Source of the DNA: Maribacter aestuarii
GTDB taxonomy: Bacteria; Bacteroidota; Bacteroidia; Flavobacteriales; Flavobacteriaceae
Direction: 5' to 3'
NCBI RefSeq assembly: GCF_027474845.2
Contig: NZ_CP107031.2
Coordinates: 1,378,501-1,442,500, forward strand
DNA length: 64,000 nt
This document shows, in pieces, positions 23,548-31,741 of the stretch (positions are counted from its first letter, which is position 1; each line of letters opens with the position of its first letter). Position numbers and translations under genes: made by a program. The notes below the pieces were generated by a model. It saw nothing but the letters and a program-made list of their open reading frames with translations, was not told the origin of the DNA and ran no database searches.

Positions 23548-23791
23548 AGTCGCTTCTATCGGATTTAACCAACTTCATGTATAGCAGTCCTTTGTCCATC
23601 AATTCAAAAGCTATTTTTATTTCGGTCTGTAGTACTTTCATGACGGCATCGTAATCGCCGTAAACCTGCGTGCTCAAAGGATTTTCCAGAATGGTAAGTC
23701 CGGAGGCTCTGAGTTTTTTGATAAAGTTGATTATATGTGACTCAAAATCATCCTGTAGCGGAGAGAAAGTAAGTTCTACTGATATGTTCAT
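23531..23791 (-). CDS. YkoF/MTH1187-type thiamine-binding protein
   Basis: This 86-residue cytoplasmic protein has the ferredoxin-like pattern of the MTH1187/YkoF (DUF77) family: a first strand ISVELTFSPLQDDFESHI, helix INFIKKLRASGLTI, strand ENPLSTQVYGDYDAVMKVL, and helix IAFELMDKGLLYMKLVKSDRSDY. Family members bind thiamine or related ligands. It is the first gene of the operon with pnuC, the NadR-like ATPase and the DUF4301 gene. Its start codon is only ten bases from a seven-copy heptanucleotide repeat (23801-23849) that forms the leader region. Ligand binding is inferred from the family. Confidence 0.78.
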   Translation of the reverse strand: MNISVELTFSPLQDDFESHIINFIKKLRASGLTILENPLSTQVYGDYDAVMKVLQTEIKIAFELMDKGLLYMKLVKSDRSDYEPHF

Positions 23792-23800
23792 TCTTATGTG

Positions 23801-23849
23801 TTAGGTGTTAGGTGTTAGGTGTTAGGTGTTAGGTGTTAGGTGTTAGGTG
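23801..23849. repeat. Tandem heptanucleotide repeat (TTAGGTG)x7
   Basis: There are seven perfect consecutive copies of TTAGGTG (CACCTAA on the coding strand), plus a partial GTG before them. The array ends ten bases upstream of the first ATG of the thiamine-binding/pnuC operon. It therefore falls in the promoter or ribosome-binding region, and copy-number change could alter expression. Confidence 0.97.
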
Positions 23850-23925
23850 AAAATACTTTAATCGATATAAAAATTCTAATCTTCAAATATGATGTTTTAG
23901 TTTATTTACAGCAGACCAAAAAATG

Positions 23926-24564
23926 TCAACTAACAACCTTTAGAGCATAGACACAGGTGAAGCCTTCAAATTCTAAAAAAGCGATACTGTATTTGGACCC
24001 CTTTCCTTCGTAAAGAATTTCTGCGGTTGTCCTTTGATCGGCGAAAGAGAAATCCGCAACATCTATATGATGCAAAAAACTAATTCCCACTTCGCCGTAT
24101 ATTTTGTAGAGTGATTCCTTTGCACCCCAAACTATGGTCAATTTTCTAATGATGGCATCGGTATTAGCCAACGTACTGTATTCTTCAAAAGGTGTGAACT
24201 TATGGGCAATGCGTAAAATTTTCTCGCGTTGCTTTTCTACATCGATACCAACCTCTGTTCCATCACTGATAATGATCGCCGTAAAATTATGGGAATGGGT
24301 GATAGAAATATGCTTACCATCCCTTAAATGAGGTTTTCCTACCTCATCATAGTACAAATCTGCATCAACATAATTGTAGTGGGCCATTAAATGACGTATG
24401 CTCAAAAAGGCCCTGCGGTGCATCTCGGATTTCATTCCGTCAAAACGTTCCTGACAATGCTGGGTTAGCTCAATGCCCTTCGCCAAATATGCCTCTGTTT
24501 CATCGACCTTCCAAATGGCCAGTGAGGTGACTGGATCAACTGTTATAGTTTTGTAAAGCGGCAT
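23926..24564 (-). CDS. 4'-phosphopantetheinyl transferase superfamily protein
   Basis: This 212-residue enzyme transfers the phosphopantetheine arm of CoA to carrier proteins. The two family motifs are clear: VGIDVEKQREKILRIAHKF with the metal-binding Asp-Val-Glu, and IVWGAKESLYKIYG with the W-x-x-K-E-x-x-x-K signature. Upstream, HISITHSHNFTAII supplies the conserved CoA-binding histidines. The length fits the Sfp-like group rather than the shorter AcpS type. It is divergent from ahcY. The physiological carrier protein cannot be read from context. Confidence 0.93.
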   Translation of the reverse strand: MPLYKTITVDPVTSLAIWKVDETEAYLAKGIELTQHCQERFDGMKSEMHRRAFLSIRHLMAHYNYVDADLYYDEVGKPHLRDGKHISITHSHNFTAIIISDGTEVGIDVEKQREKILRIAHKFTPFEEYSTLANTDAIIRKLTIVWGAKESLYKIYGEVGISFLHHIDVADFSFADQRTTAEILYEGKGSKYSIAFLEFEGFTCVYALKVVS

Positions 24565-24584
24565 GGGATTCTTTGTCTATTTCG

Positions 24585-24592
24585 TACCTTTG
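24585..24592 (+). promoter_or_regulatory. -7 box upstream of ahcY
   Basis: TACCTTTG fits TAnnTTTG and lies 56 bases before the ahcY ATG. No TTG was found at the usual -33 spacing. Confidence 0.4.
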
Positions 24593-24647
24593 AAGCGCAA
24601 GAAAAATAGCTAAACACTTACGAACGAAAGTAAAAAGAAAAAAACAT

Positions 24648-25964
24648 ATGAGCACCAAAACGATTCCATTTGTACCTTATAAAGTAAAGGATATTAGCCT
24701 TGCAGGATGGGGCAGAAAAGAGATTGAATTAGCAGAATCGGAAATGCCCGGATTGATGGCGTTGCGTGAAGAGTATGGTAACGAGCAACCACTTAAAGGT
24801 GCACGTATAGCAGGGTGCCTTCACATGACCATACAAACTGCCGTCCTAATCGAGACCTTGGTAGCTTTAGGTGCAGAAGTAACTTGGAGCTCCTGTAATA
24901 TCTTCTCTACGCAAGACCAGGCAGCAGCTGCGATTGCAGATGCCGGAATCCCTGTATACGCGTGGAAGGGAATGAACGAAGAGGAATTTGATTGGTGTAT
25001 AGAACAGACCTTATTCTTTGGTGAAGATCGAAAGCCCTTGAATATGATTCTGGACGATGGTGGTGATCTTACGAATATGGTACTGGATAGGTATCCAGAA
25101 CTGGCAGCCGGTATTAACGGATTATCGGAAGAAACGACCACAGGAGTTCACAGACTCTATGAGCGTGTTAAGAATGGAACTTTACCCATGCCGGCTATTA
25201 ATGTAAATGATTCCGTTACTAAATCTAAGTTCGATAACAAATACGGTTGCCGTGAAAGTGCGGTGGATGCAATCCGCAGGGCTACGGATACCATGTTGGC
25301 AGGAAAAAAAGTAGTCGTTGCAGGCTACGGGGATGTTGGTAAGGGAACCGCAGCTTCTTTTAAAGGAGCCGGTTCTATTGTAACGGTTACTGAGATTGAT
25401 CCTATTTGTGCACTACAAGCCTGTATGGACGGATTTGAAGTGAAGAGATTGGAAACCGTAATTGGGAATGCAGACATCGTAATAACCACTACCGGCAATA
25501 AGGATATTATCCGAGCAGAACATTTTGAAGCGCTAAAGGATAAGGCCATCGTTTGTAATATTGGACACTTTGATAATGAAATTGATATGGCGTGGTTGAA
25601 CAAAAACCATGGCAGTACCAAAGATGAAATAAAGCCACAAGTGGACAAGTATACCATCAATGGTAAGGACATTATAATTTTGGCTGAAGGTCGATTAGTA
25701 AACTTGGGTTGCGCTACAGGGCATCCAAGTTTTGTGATGAGTAATTCATTTACTAACCAGACCTTGGCTCAAATTGAATTGTGGAACAATAAGGATAACT
25801 ACGAAAACGACGTGTACATGCTTCCAAAGCATTTGGACGAAAAAGTTGCTAAACTTCATCTGTCTCGCTTAGGAGCTGAACTAACGGAACTTAAGCAAGA
25901 CCAGGCCGAATATATTGGCGTCACCGTGGAAGGACCTTATAAACCAGAGTATTACAGATACTAG
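24648..25964 (+). CDS. ahcY: Adenosylhomocysteinase
   Basis: This 438-residue cytoplasmic enzyme hydrolyses S-adenosylhomocysteine to adenosine and homocysteine, completing the activated methyl cycle. The motifs are [53 protein letters not shown], the NAD-binding [10 protein letters not shown], and the C-terminal KPEYYRY ending. Length is normal for the bacterial enzyme. It stands alone, divergent from the phosphopantetheinyl transferase, and ends at a strong terminator (25981-26012). Confidence 0.99.
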   Translation: MSTKTIPFVPYKVKDISLAGWGRKEIELAESEMPGLMALREEYGNEQPLKGARIAGCLHMTIQTAVLIETLVALGAEVTWSSCNIFSTQDQAAAAIADAGIPVYAWKGMNEEEFDWCIEQTLFFGEDRKPLNMILDDGGDLTNMVLDRYPELAAGINGLSEETTTGVHRLYERVKNGTLPMPAINVNDSVTKSKFDNKYGCRESAVDAIRRATDTMLAGKKVVVAGYGDVGKGTAASFKGAGSIVTVTEIDPICALQACMDGFEVKRLETVIGNADIVITTTGNKDIIRAEHFEALKDKAIVCNIGHFDNEIDMAWLNKNHGSTKDEIKPQVDKYTINGKDIIILAEGRLVNLGCATGHPSFVMSNSFTNQTLAQIELWNNKDNYENDVYMLPKHLDEKVAKLHLSRLGAELTELKQDQAEYIGVTVEGPYKPEYYRY

Positions 25965-25980
25965 AAAAATAATTATACAA

Positions 25981-26016
25981 AAAATGCCCTCGTGAATATC
26001 GAGGGCATTTTTATTT
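25981..26016 (+). terminator. Bidirectional terminator after ahcY
   Basis: AAAATGCCCTCG (25981-25992) pairs with CGAGGGCATTTT (26000-26011), followed by T-rich DNA. It also lies at the end of the convergent DUF3332 gene. Confidence 0.92.
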
Positions 26017-26029
26017 TATAGAAACAATA

Positions 26030-26614
26030 TTAGTTGTTCTCTGCCAACATACCTTCCATATAGTAACAATCTGTTTGTTCCTTCATAAGTGCCAAACCTT
26101 CTTCCCTTGTACTTAATGCATCAATTTTTACTTCCTTACCGTTTGGCATGTATACGATGTAAAAACCTTCTTCGAAAGAGGATAATTTAATGATTTCACC
26201 ATTTGGACGAATAGCGTTCCATGATTTTTCACTTGGTTTGTATACCAAATCAATTTTCTTACCTGTCTTTGGTCCGTCTACAACCGTCACCTGCATTCTG
26301 TTTTTAGATGCAACCATTTTAAATGTGTTTCCATCACGCTCTACCATTTGAGTTTCCTGTTCTCCCTCTTCCATAGCAATAGGATTGGATCCGCTCCAAA
26401 ACTCTATTACGTTAAAAATAACAGTATCACCTAAAAAGAAAAGTCCGTATACGGGAATAATATTCAATCCCCAGAACACAAGGTTATTTACAAATTTGCT
26501 GTCCGAAATATTCTGGTTCCATTCCTTTAAATTGTTGAAGGCACTAAAAGAACCTAAGCAACTTGTAAACAGTAACGAGCTGGCCATAGCCACGCAGATA
26601 ATAGATTTTTTCAT
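26030..26614 (-). CDS. DUF3332 lipoprotein
   Basis: This 194-residue protein has a lipoprotein signal (MASSLLFTSCLGSFSAFN, lipobox FTSC). A hydrophobic stretch (FVNNLVFWGLNIIPVYGLFFLGDTVIFNVIEFW) follows, then a beta-rich charged domain with SEKSWNAIRPNGEII and EGFYIVYMPNGKEVKID. The layout, with GSFSAFN after the lipid cysteine, then NLVFWGLNIIPVYG, matches the DUF3332 family of envelope lipoproteins. It is convergent with ahcY and shares its terminator. No function is established. Confidence 0.83.
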   Translation of the reverse strand: MKKSIICVAMASSLLFTSCLGSFSAFNNLKEWNQNISDSKFVNNLVFWGLNIIPVYGLFFLGDTVIFNVIEFWSGSNPIAMEEGEQETQMVERDGNTFKMVASKNRMQVTVVDGPKTGKKIDLVYKPSEKSWNAIRPNGEIIKLSSFEEGFYIVYMPNGKEVKIDALSTREEGLALMKEQTDCYYMEGMLAENN

Positions 26615-26763
26615 TTTGTATGTATTTTAGATTTAACCTTCAAGATAAAGTTTTATCCCTTCTAAATGAAGTTTAAAAAAATAATTATTACTCTAAAAAA
26701 ATCAAAAATCCCCATCTATGTTTAATTGGCTTGTTTTCTCTTGGACACTAAAATAGATCTCCA

Positions 26764-26792
26764 TTGCACTTAAAGTTTTGGAAATAATTTTG
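26764..26792 (+). promoter_or_regulatory. Bacteroidota-type promoter (-33 TTG, -7 TAATTTTG)
   Basis: TTG at 26764-26766 is separated by 18 bases from TAATTTTG (26785-26792), a good match to the -33/-7 consensus. It lies about 70 bases upstream of the SDR gene. Confidence 0.6.
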
Positions 26793-26860
26793 TCTTTTTA
26801 TTGTAGCGTTCTATCGTTTCTTTTTATTAATACGATATTTACGGACTTAACGGAATCACT

Positions 26861-27964
26861 ATGAATATTTTATTGACCGGTGCCACGGGAACCCTAGGTT
26901 CTCAGGTTCTGTTTTGCTTGCTAGAAGAGAAATTCGACACTATAAATAGGATATACCTTCCTGTGAGAGAAAAGAAAGCGCTTTCACCGATGGCCAGAAT
27001 CTTAGGAATGTTAGAAAGTGGGTTTACACCGGAATTCATTCAAACCAATCGTAATGAACTTTTGGACAAAATAAACGTAGTATGTGCAAAGGATATTTTA
27101 AACCCTGAGCGATTCTTAGAAGGTGTTCGCATTACCCATTTTATCCATTCCGCCGGATTTGTAAACCTATCCACGTTGCCGGAAGCAAAGGAAGACATTT
27201 TTAAGAAAAACTATGCCTTTACCAAATCGATTTTTGAAGCATATGCACACTGTATTGATAAGTTTATCTACATAAGCACGGCTTTTTCCGCAGGTAATAT
27301 TGGTGGAATAATGGACAACGATTATTTGACCTCATCGCCAAACTCTCATAGAAACCACTATGAAGCTTCTAAATTTGCGACTGAACAGTATTTGGTATCT
27401 ATTGGAAAAGTTAAAGATATACCCGTTCAAATTCTAAGACCTAGTGTCCTAGGCGGCAATATTCTGAAAACGCCTAGTCTCTTTATCTCAAAATATAAGG
27501 TCTTTTACCTCTTTGCTAAGTTCTTTCATGGAAATACAACCAAAGGCCGTGTACGGATAACGGCACACAAAGATAGCGGTCTCAACATTATACCTGTGGA
27601 TTATGCAGCAAAGGTTATTACGACTGTATTTGATAAGGATATTACCCAACTGAATATTGTACATTCTAAAACAACCCATATCAACAGCGGCATAAAGAAA
27701 ATCTTAGCTGCCGTTGCTTTTGACAATTTTAGCCTTACCCATGAGATTATCGACCAGAAGTCTGGTTTTGAATCGAAACTAGAACAATTTTACTATAAGA
27801 CCATTGGTGTGCACCTCACGCCTTATCTCACCTCCAAACCCTGCGAGTGGGATACCACCCTTTTACAACAAATTTTGCCTATTCCGGAATACAATCTTGA
27901 AAATTATTTAAGAGATACCATACATTTTGCCAAGGAACAAGGGTTCAAGGACCAGCGGTGGTAA
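26861..27964 (+). CDS. NAD-dependent epimerase/reductase-like SDR (NAD_binding_4 type)
   Basis: This 367-residue protein has a Rossmann start (MNILLTGATGTLGSQVL), VRITHFIHSAGFVN, KFIYISTAFSAG and HYEASKFATEQYL, which gives the SDR Tyr-x-x-x-Lys pair. VQILRPSVLGG follows. The spacing resembles the 'male sterility' / fatty acyl-CoA reductase and thioester-reductase group (NAD_binding_4) rather than sugar epimerases. It may reduce an activated acyl or a related substrate. It is read from a recognisable promoter and followed 77 bases later by a nucleotidase gene, so it may be cotranscribed with it. The substrate is unknown. Confidence 0.82.
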   Translation: MNILLTGATGTLGSQVLFCLLEEKFDTINRIYLPVREKKALSPMARILGMLESGFTPEFIQTNRNELLDKINVVCAKDILNPERFLEGVRITHFIHSAGFVNLSTLPEAKEDIFKKNYAFTKSIFEAYAHCIDKFIYISTAFSAGNIGGIMDNDYLTSSPNSHRNHYEASKFATEQYLVSIGKVKDIPVQILRPSVLGGNILKTPSLFISKYKVFYLFAKFFHGNTTKGRVRITAHKDSGLNIIPVDYAAKVITTVFDKDITQLNIVHSKTTHINSGIKKILAAVAFDNFSLTHEIIDQKSGFESKLEQFYYKTIGVHLTPYLTSKPCEWDTTLLQQILPIPEYNLENYLRDTIHFAKEQGFKDQRW

Positions 27965-28041
27965 TCCTTGCTTTTAAATAGTAATTTTAATTTACTTCGT
28001 CAATCCTTATATTTATTTTTACGTCACTCAAAAATTAAGCT

Positions 28042-28563
28042 ATGATCATTTTTGTTGATATGGATGAAGTTATCGCAGATACCTACGGCGCCCATATAGA
28101 AATTTATAATTCGGAATTTGGCGGACAGCTCACAGCGCAAAGTTGTTTAGGAAACGAGGTCTGGAGGATGGTGCCAGAAGCACATCAGGAAAGTGTTCGT
28201 AAACATGCCACCAGAAAGGGATTCTTTAGGGATTTAAAGCCCATAGCCGACAGCATTCCAATTCTAAAAAGACTTTCGGAAGTACATCAAGTTTACATCG
28301 CCTCCGCAGCCATGCAATTTCCTAATTCCCTGGAGGAAAAAAGCGATTGGCTGGATGAACATCTTCCTTTTATACCATGGCAAAATAGAATATTATGTGG
28401 TCACAAACACATATTAAAAGGTGATGTCCTTATTGATGATCGTAGTTATAATTTGGAACGTTTTGATGGCCGTTCCCTGCAATTTACCTCACCTCATAAC
28501 GTAAACACGGAAGGCTTTGAACGGGTCAATTCTTGGAAAGAAGTAGCCGAGAAGCTGTTGTAA
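28042..28563 (+). CDS. 5'(3')-deoxyribonucleotidase (NT5C family, HAD superfamily)
   Basis: This 173-residue cytoplasmic phosphatase has HAD motif I DMDEVIADT at residues 6-14, motif II as YIASAAM, and the C-terminal DVLIDDRSYNLERF that carries the metal-binding aspartates. These match the small NT5C / 5'(3')-deoxyribonucleotidase family, which dephosphorylates deoxynucleoside monophosphates and so limits dNTP pools. It ends before a strong bidirectional terminator shared with rpmA. Confidence 0.88.
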   Translation: MIIFVDMDEVIADTYGAHIEIYNSEFGGQLTAQSCLGNEVWRMVPEAHQESVRKHATRKGFFRDLKPIADSIPILKRLSEVHQVYIASAAMQFPNSLEEKSDWLDEHLPFIPWQNRILCGHKHILKGDVLIDDRSYNLERFDGRSLQFTSPHNVNTEGFERVNSWKEVAEKLL

Positions 28564-28623
28564 TCCTTGCGCCTCAATCATAAAAAACTTTTTGTCCTAA
28601 AAAAGAATCAAAAAATTTAAAAT

Positions 28624-28657
28624 AAAAACCCCTTACTTAAAACAGTAAGGGGTTTTT
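28624..28657. terminator. Bidirectional terminator between nucleotidase gene and rpmA
   Basis: AAAAACCCCTTAC (28624-28636) pairs with GTAAGGGGTTTTT (28645-28657). A/T runs on both sides allow function in both directions. Confidence 0.92.
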
Positions 28658-28678
28658 CATATTTGTTAGAGACGTGTC

Positions 28679-28939
28679 CTAAGCCTCAAAAGGCTCAATA
28701 GATACGAAGGATTTTCCTCCTGCTTTCTTTTCAAACTTTACGAGTCCGTCTACACGGGCATGCAAAGTATGATCTTTCCCGGCATACACATTCTCACCAG
28801 GATTATGTCTTGTTCCGCGTTGTCTAACGATGATATTACCAGCAGTTGCGGCTTGGCCACCAAAAATTTTAACACCTAAACGTTTCGATTCTGATTCCCT
28901 ACCGTTCTTAGAACTACCTACACCTTTTTTATGTGCCAT
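28679..28939 (-). CDS. rpmA: 50S ribosomal protein L27
   Basis: This 86-residue ribosomal protein lies near the peptidyl-transferase centre. It begins [18 protein letters not shown], followed by [10 protein letters not shown] and [18 protein letters not shown]. The N-terminus lacks the cleaved Firmicutes leader, as expected for Bacteroidota. It is the second gene of the rplU-rpmA operon, 36 bases after rplU, and is closed by the terminator at 28624-28657. Confidence 0.99.
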   Translation of the reverse strand: MAHKKGVGSSKNGRESESKRLGVKIFGGQAATAGNIIVRQRGTRHNPGENVYAGKDHTLHARVDGLVKFEKKAGGKSFVSIEPFEA

Positions 28940-28975
28940 TTGTTACGGTTTTATTAAATTATATTGGAGTGAAAA

Positions 28976-29683
28976 TTACTTTCTACCTCCATCTAGATTA
29001 TCTTGTAATTCTTTAAGCTCGTCCCACTTGCCTTCTGCAGCCAATTTTGCCTGTGCTGGCCAAGTATCGGTAACATGATTACCACGAACATCAGAAATAA
29101 TTTCATCAATCTTTTCAGATTTGGTCTTCGCCAATTCTGCAAATGTAGAAATGCCTGCAGCAATCAACGTTTCAGCGATTTTAGGTCCAATTCCTTCAAC
29201 CTTTTTCAAGTCATCCGCTTTAGATTCCTTTTTGGGGCTAGCTTTTTTTGCCTTAGGCTTTGAAGCTACTGAAACTTCTACAGAAGCGGCTTTGCCGGTA
29301 ACCTTTTTAGATTCAGCCTCTTTTTTAGGAACAGCCTTCTTGGACTCTGCAGCTTTCGCTTTTTTAGCGCCCTTCGCAACGATACTTTCGATTACGATTT
29401 CCGTTAAGGACTGGCGATGTCCGTTTTTCTTTCTGTAACCCTTACGTCTTTTCTTGTGAAAGACAATTACTTTGTCACCTCTAAGGTGCTTAATGACTTT
29501 AGCCTCAACAGCGGCTCCATCTATGGCCGGGGCGCCAATAGTAACGTTCGTACCATCATCTAAAAGAAGAACATTGTCAAAAGTTACCTTTTTCCCTTCT
29601 TCTGTCTGCAAACGGTGAACGTACACTTTTTGGTCTTTTGCAACTTTAAATTGCTGCCCTGCCATCTCTACAATTGCGTACAT
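28976..29683 (-). CDS. rplU: 50S ribosomal protein L21 with C-terminal HhH extension
   Basis: Residues 1-103 are a complete L21 (MYAIVEMAGQQFKV, then FHKKRRKGYRKKNGHRQ). The protein runs on to 235 residues. A linker rich in Lys, Ala and Ser occupies about 104-157. A helix-hairpin-helix-like domain follows (about 158-200, DLKKVEGIGPKIAETL), then an acidic/aromatic tail ending in GGRK. L21 is usually about 103 residues. The extension resembles the helix-hairpin-helix domains found in DNA/RNA-binding proteins and could contact rRNA or another factor. The frame is continuous and rpmA follows normally, so this is a real fusion. Confidence 0.97.
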   Translation of the reverse strand: MYAIVEMAGQQFKVAKDQKVYVHRLQTEEGKKVTFDNVLLLDDGTNVTIGAPAIDGAAVEAKVIKHLRGDKVIVFHKKRRKGYRKKNGHRQSLTEIVIESIVAKGAKKAKAAESKKAVPKKEAESKKVTGKAASVEVSVASKPKAKKASPKKESKADDLKKVEGIGPKIAETLIAAGISTFAELAKTKSEKIDEIISDVRGNHVTDTWPAQAKLAAEGKWDELKELQDNLDGGRK

Positions 29684-29735
29684 ATTGTTAAAAATGTATA
29701 ATTAAAACCTATTGGATTTTTTCCAAAGGCGGGTG

Positions 29736-29765
29736 CAAATATACTGCTTATTGATTAATGTACAA
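29736..29765 (-). promoter_or_regulatory. rplU-rpmA promoter
   Basis: On the minus strand, TTG (29763-29765) is followed after 19 bases by TATATTTG (29736-29743), an excellent Bacteroidota -33/-7 promoter, about 50 bases upstream of rplU. Confidence 0.7.
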
Positions 29766-29772
29766 GGGTTTT

Positions 29773-30237
29773 TTATGGAATTTGGTTCTCCTTAACATTC
29801 GGATTATTGGTAGACTTAAAAAGTTGCATGAAAGATAATGTTAGTACTATGGTAGTAACAAATCCCATAGTGGCAACCACAAGAAATACAATGGCCTCAA
29901 AACTTTGGTAGGTACTGGCCCACTTTGTTGAAAGTTCCTCTAAAAATCCCGGAGAAAGTTCCGTGGAATACAGTGCGAAAAAGAGCGTGAAAATCAATGT
30001 TGCAACCCCTCCGGTGATCAACCCTGCCATAAATCCGGTACTGTATCTGAAAGCGCTTCCTTTTTTAATCTTGTAATATTTTATGGCCTCGTAAATACTA
30101 AACCCAGTTATTACGCCATTAAAAAGGCTGTAAAAAACATTGGTGTGTAACCCCAAGAGCGACAAGATTAAAAAATAGGCTATTAAACTACCGCTTGCGG
30201 CAATTCCAAACCTGATTGGTAATGCATAGTTTTTCAT
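29773..30237 (-). CDS. DUF4199 membrane protein
   Basis: This 154-residue inner-membrane protein has four hydrophobic helices (about 9-29, 34-50, 68-90 and 115-137). YKIKKGSAFRYSTGFMAGLITGGVATL lies between helices two and three. The motif KYYKIKKG, then GF..G...G, is characteristic of the DUF4199 family, which is common in Bacteroidota. It is separated from the downstream ribosomal operon by its own stop and the rplU promoter. Its function is unknown. Confidence 0.85.
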   Translation of the reverse strand: MKNYALPIRFGIAASGSLIAYFLILSLLGLHTNVFYSLFNGVITGFSIYEAIKYYKIKKGSAFRYSTGFMAGLITGGVATLIFTLFFALYSTELSPGFLEELSTKWASTYQSFEAIVFLVVATMGFVTTIVLTLSFMQLFKSTNNPNVKENQIP

Positions 30238-30410
30238 AGAAAAAATTATATTAATAATTTTCTTAAGTTATAAATATTCGGTCTAATATCGGAAAATTAA
30301 GTTGATCAAATTTACCACTTAAAGAATATACTTACAAAACCTTATTTTTATGTAACATTGAGAACGAAAATCATACTTATTCAAAGTATGATTTAAAAAC
30401 ACTACATAAG

Positions 30411-31733
30411 ATGAGAAAAAAATTGCTATCAACTTCTGCCTTACTTTTTTCGTTCGTGATTACGAGCGCACAAGAGGTAAAGTATGAAGAGTACAACCTT
30501 AACAATGGTTTGCATGTAATCCTTCACCAAGATAATACGGCTCCGGTAGTCACTACCTCGGTCATGTATCATGTTGGAGGTAAAGACAGAACAGAAGGTA
30601 GAACCGGATTTGCCCATTTTTTCGAACATTTATTGTTCGAGGGTACCGAGAATATTGAAAAGGGGAAATGGTTTGAAATCGTATCCTCGAACGGTGGAAA
30701 AAACAATGCCAATACCTCCCAGGATAGAACCTATTACTACGAGGTATTCCCCTCCAATAATCTTAAACTAGGTCTTTGGATGGAAGCCGAACGTATGCTT
30801 CATCCAGTCATTAACCAAGACGGTGTGGATACACAGAACGAAGTTGTGAAGGAAGAGAAAAGATTGCGCTACGATAATTCACCCTACGGTAAAATTCTCT
30901 TTACGGTATCAGAAAACTTGTTCAAGAACCACCCTTACAAAGACCCGAATATTGGCTACATGAAAGATTTGGATTCGGCCTCTCTGGAGGAATTCATTGA
31001 GTATAAGGAAAAATACTACGTTCCCAACAATGCTGTCCTCGTGGTGGCAGGGGATATTGACATCCCTCAGACCAAGCAGTGGATATCTGACTACTTCAAG
31101 GACATCCCGAGAGGTGCAGAAGTCGTTCGCAACTATCCGTCAGAAGAGCCAATAACTACCGAAGTGAAGGCGGTATCCTATGACCCTAACATCCAAATTC
31201 CGGCCACTGTCATCGCTTACCGCACTCCGGGCTTTAAAGAAAGAGATGCCTATGTATTGGATATGCTCTCCACCTACTTAAGTGATGGCCCAACTTCCAA
31301 ACTTTACAAAAAGATGGTAGACGACCAAAAAGAAGCACTGCAGGTAGGTGCTTTCAATATAGGTCAGGAAGATTATGGCATGTATTTGGTCTTTGCACTG
31401 CCCGTTGGGGACACTTCGTTGGAAACATTGAATACTTCTATTGAAGAAGAAATAGAGAAGGTTAGGACAAACTTGATTTCTGAAAACGACTACAAAAAAT
31501 TACAAAACAAGTTTGAAAATAGGTTTGTGAATTCCAACTCCAGTGTGGAAGGTATTGCCGGGTCCTTGGCCACTAATTATATGTTGTATGGCGATACTTC
31601 GCTCATCAACAAGGAAATAGATATTTACCGGTCCGTTACCCGCGAAGAGATAATGGAAGTTGCCAAAAAGTACCTTAATCCAAACCAACGTGTAGTAATA
31701 GACTATCTACCCGAAGAAAATCCATCAAATTAA
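30411..31733 (+). CDS. M16 zinc peptidase, catalytic subunit
   Basis: This 440-residue exported protease has a signal peptide (LSTSALLFSFVITSAQ). The M16 inverted zinc motif is HFFEH (His69, Glu72, His73), with the third ligand Glu149 in VVKEEKR, exactly 76 residues later. The C-terminal half has the usual R/Y region (TVIAYRTPGF). It is followed eight bases later by a second M16 gene lacking the zinc motif. Such pairs form heterodimers like the mitochondrial processing peptidase, with one active and one substrate-binding subunit. It probably acts in the periplasm. Confidence 0.95.
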   Translation: MRKKLLSTSALLFSFVITSAQEVKYEEYNLNNGLHVILHQDNTAPVVTTSVMYHVGGKDRTEGRTGFAHFFEHLLFEGTENIEKGKWFEIVSSNGGKNNANTSQDRTYYYEVFPSNNLKLGLWMEAERMLHPVINQDGVDTQNEVVKEEKRLRYDNSPYGKILFTVSENLFKNHPYKDPNIGYMKDLDSASLEEFIEYKEKYYVPNNAVLVVAGDIDIPQTKQWISDYFKDIPRGAEVVRNYPSEEPITTEVKAVSYDPNIQIPATVIAYRTPGFKERDAYVLDMLSTYLSDGPTSKLYKKMVDDQKEALQVGAFNIGQEDYGMYLVFALPVGDTSLETLNTSIEEEIEKVRTNLISENDYKKLQNKFENRFVNSNSSVEGIAGSLATNYMLYGDTSLINKEIDIYRSVTREEIMEVAKKYLNPNQRVVIDYLPEENPSN

Positions 31734-31741
31734 ATATCGCT

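Noticed and set aside
23801..23849. Short repeat array considered as a CRISPR or telomere-like element
   Set aside because: The units are seven bases with no spacers, in one short intergenic array and no cas genes nearby; it is a simple tandem repeat.
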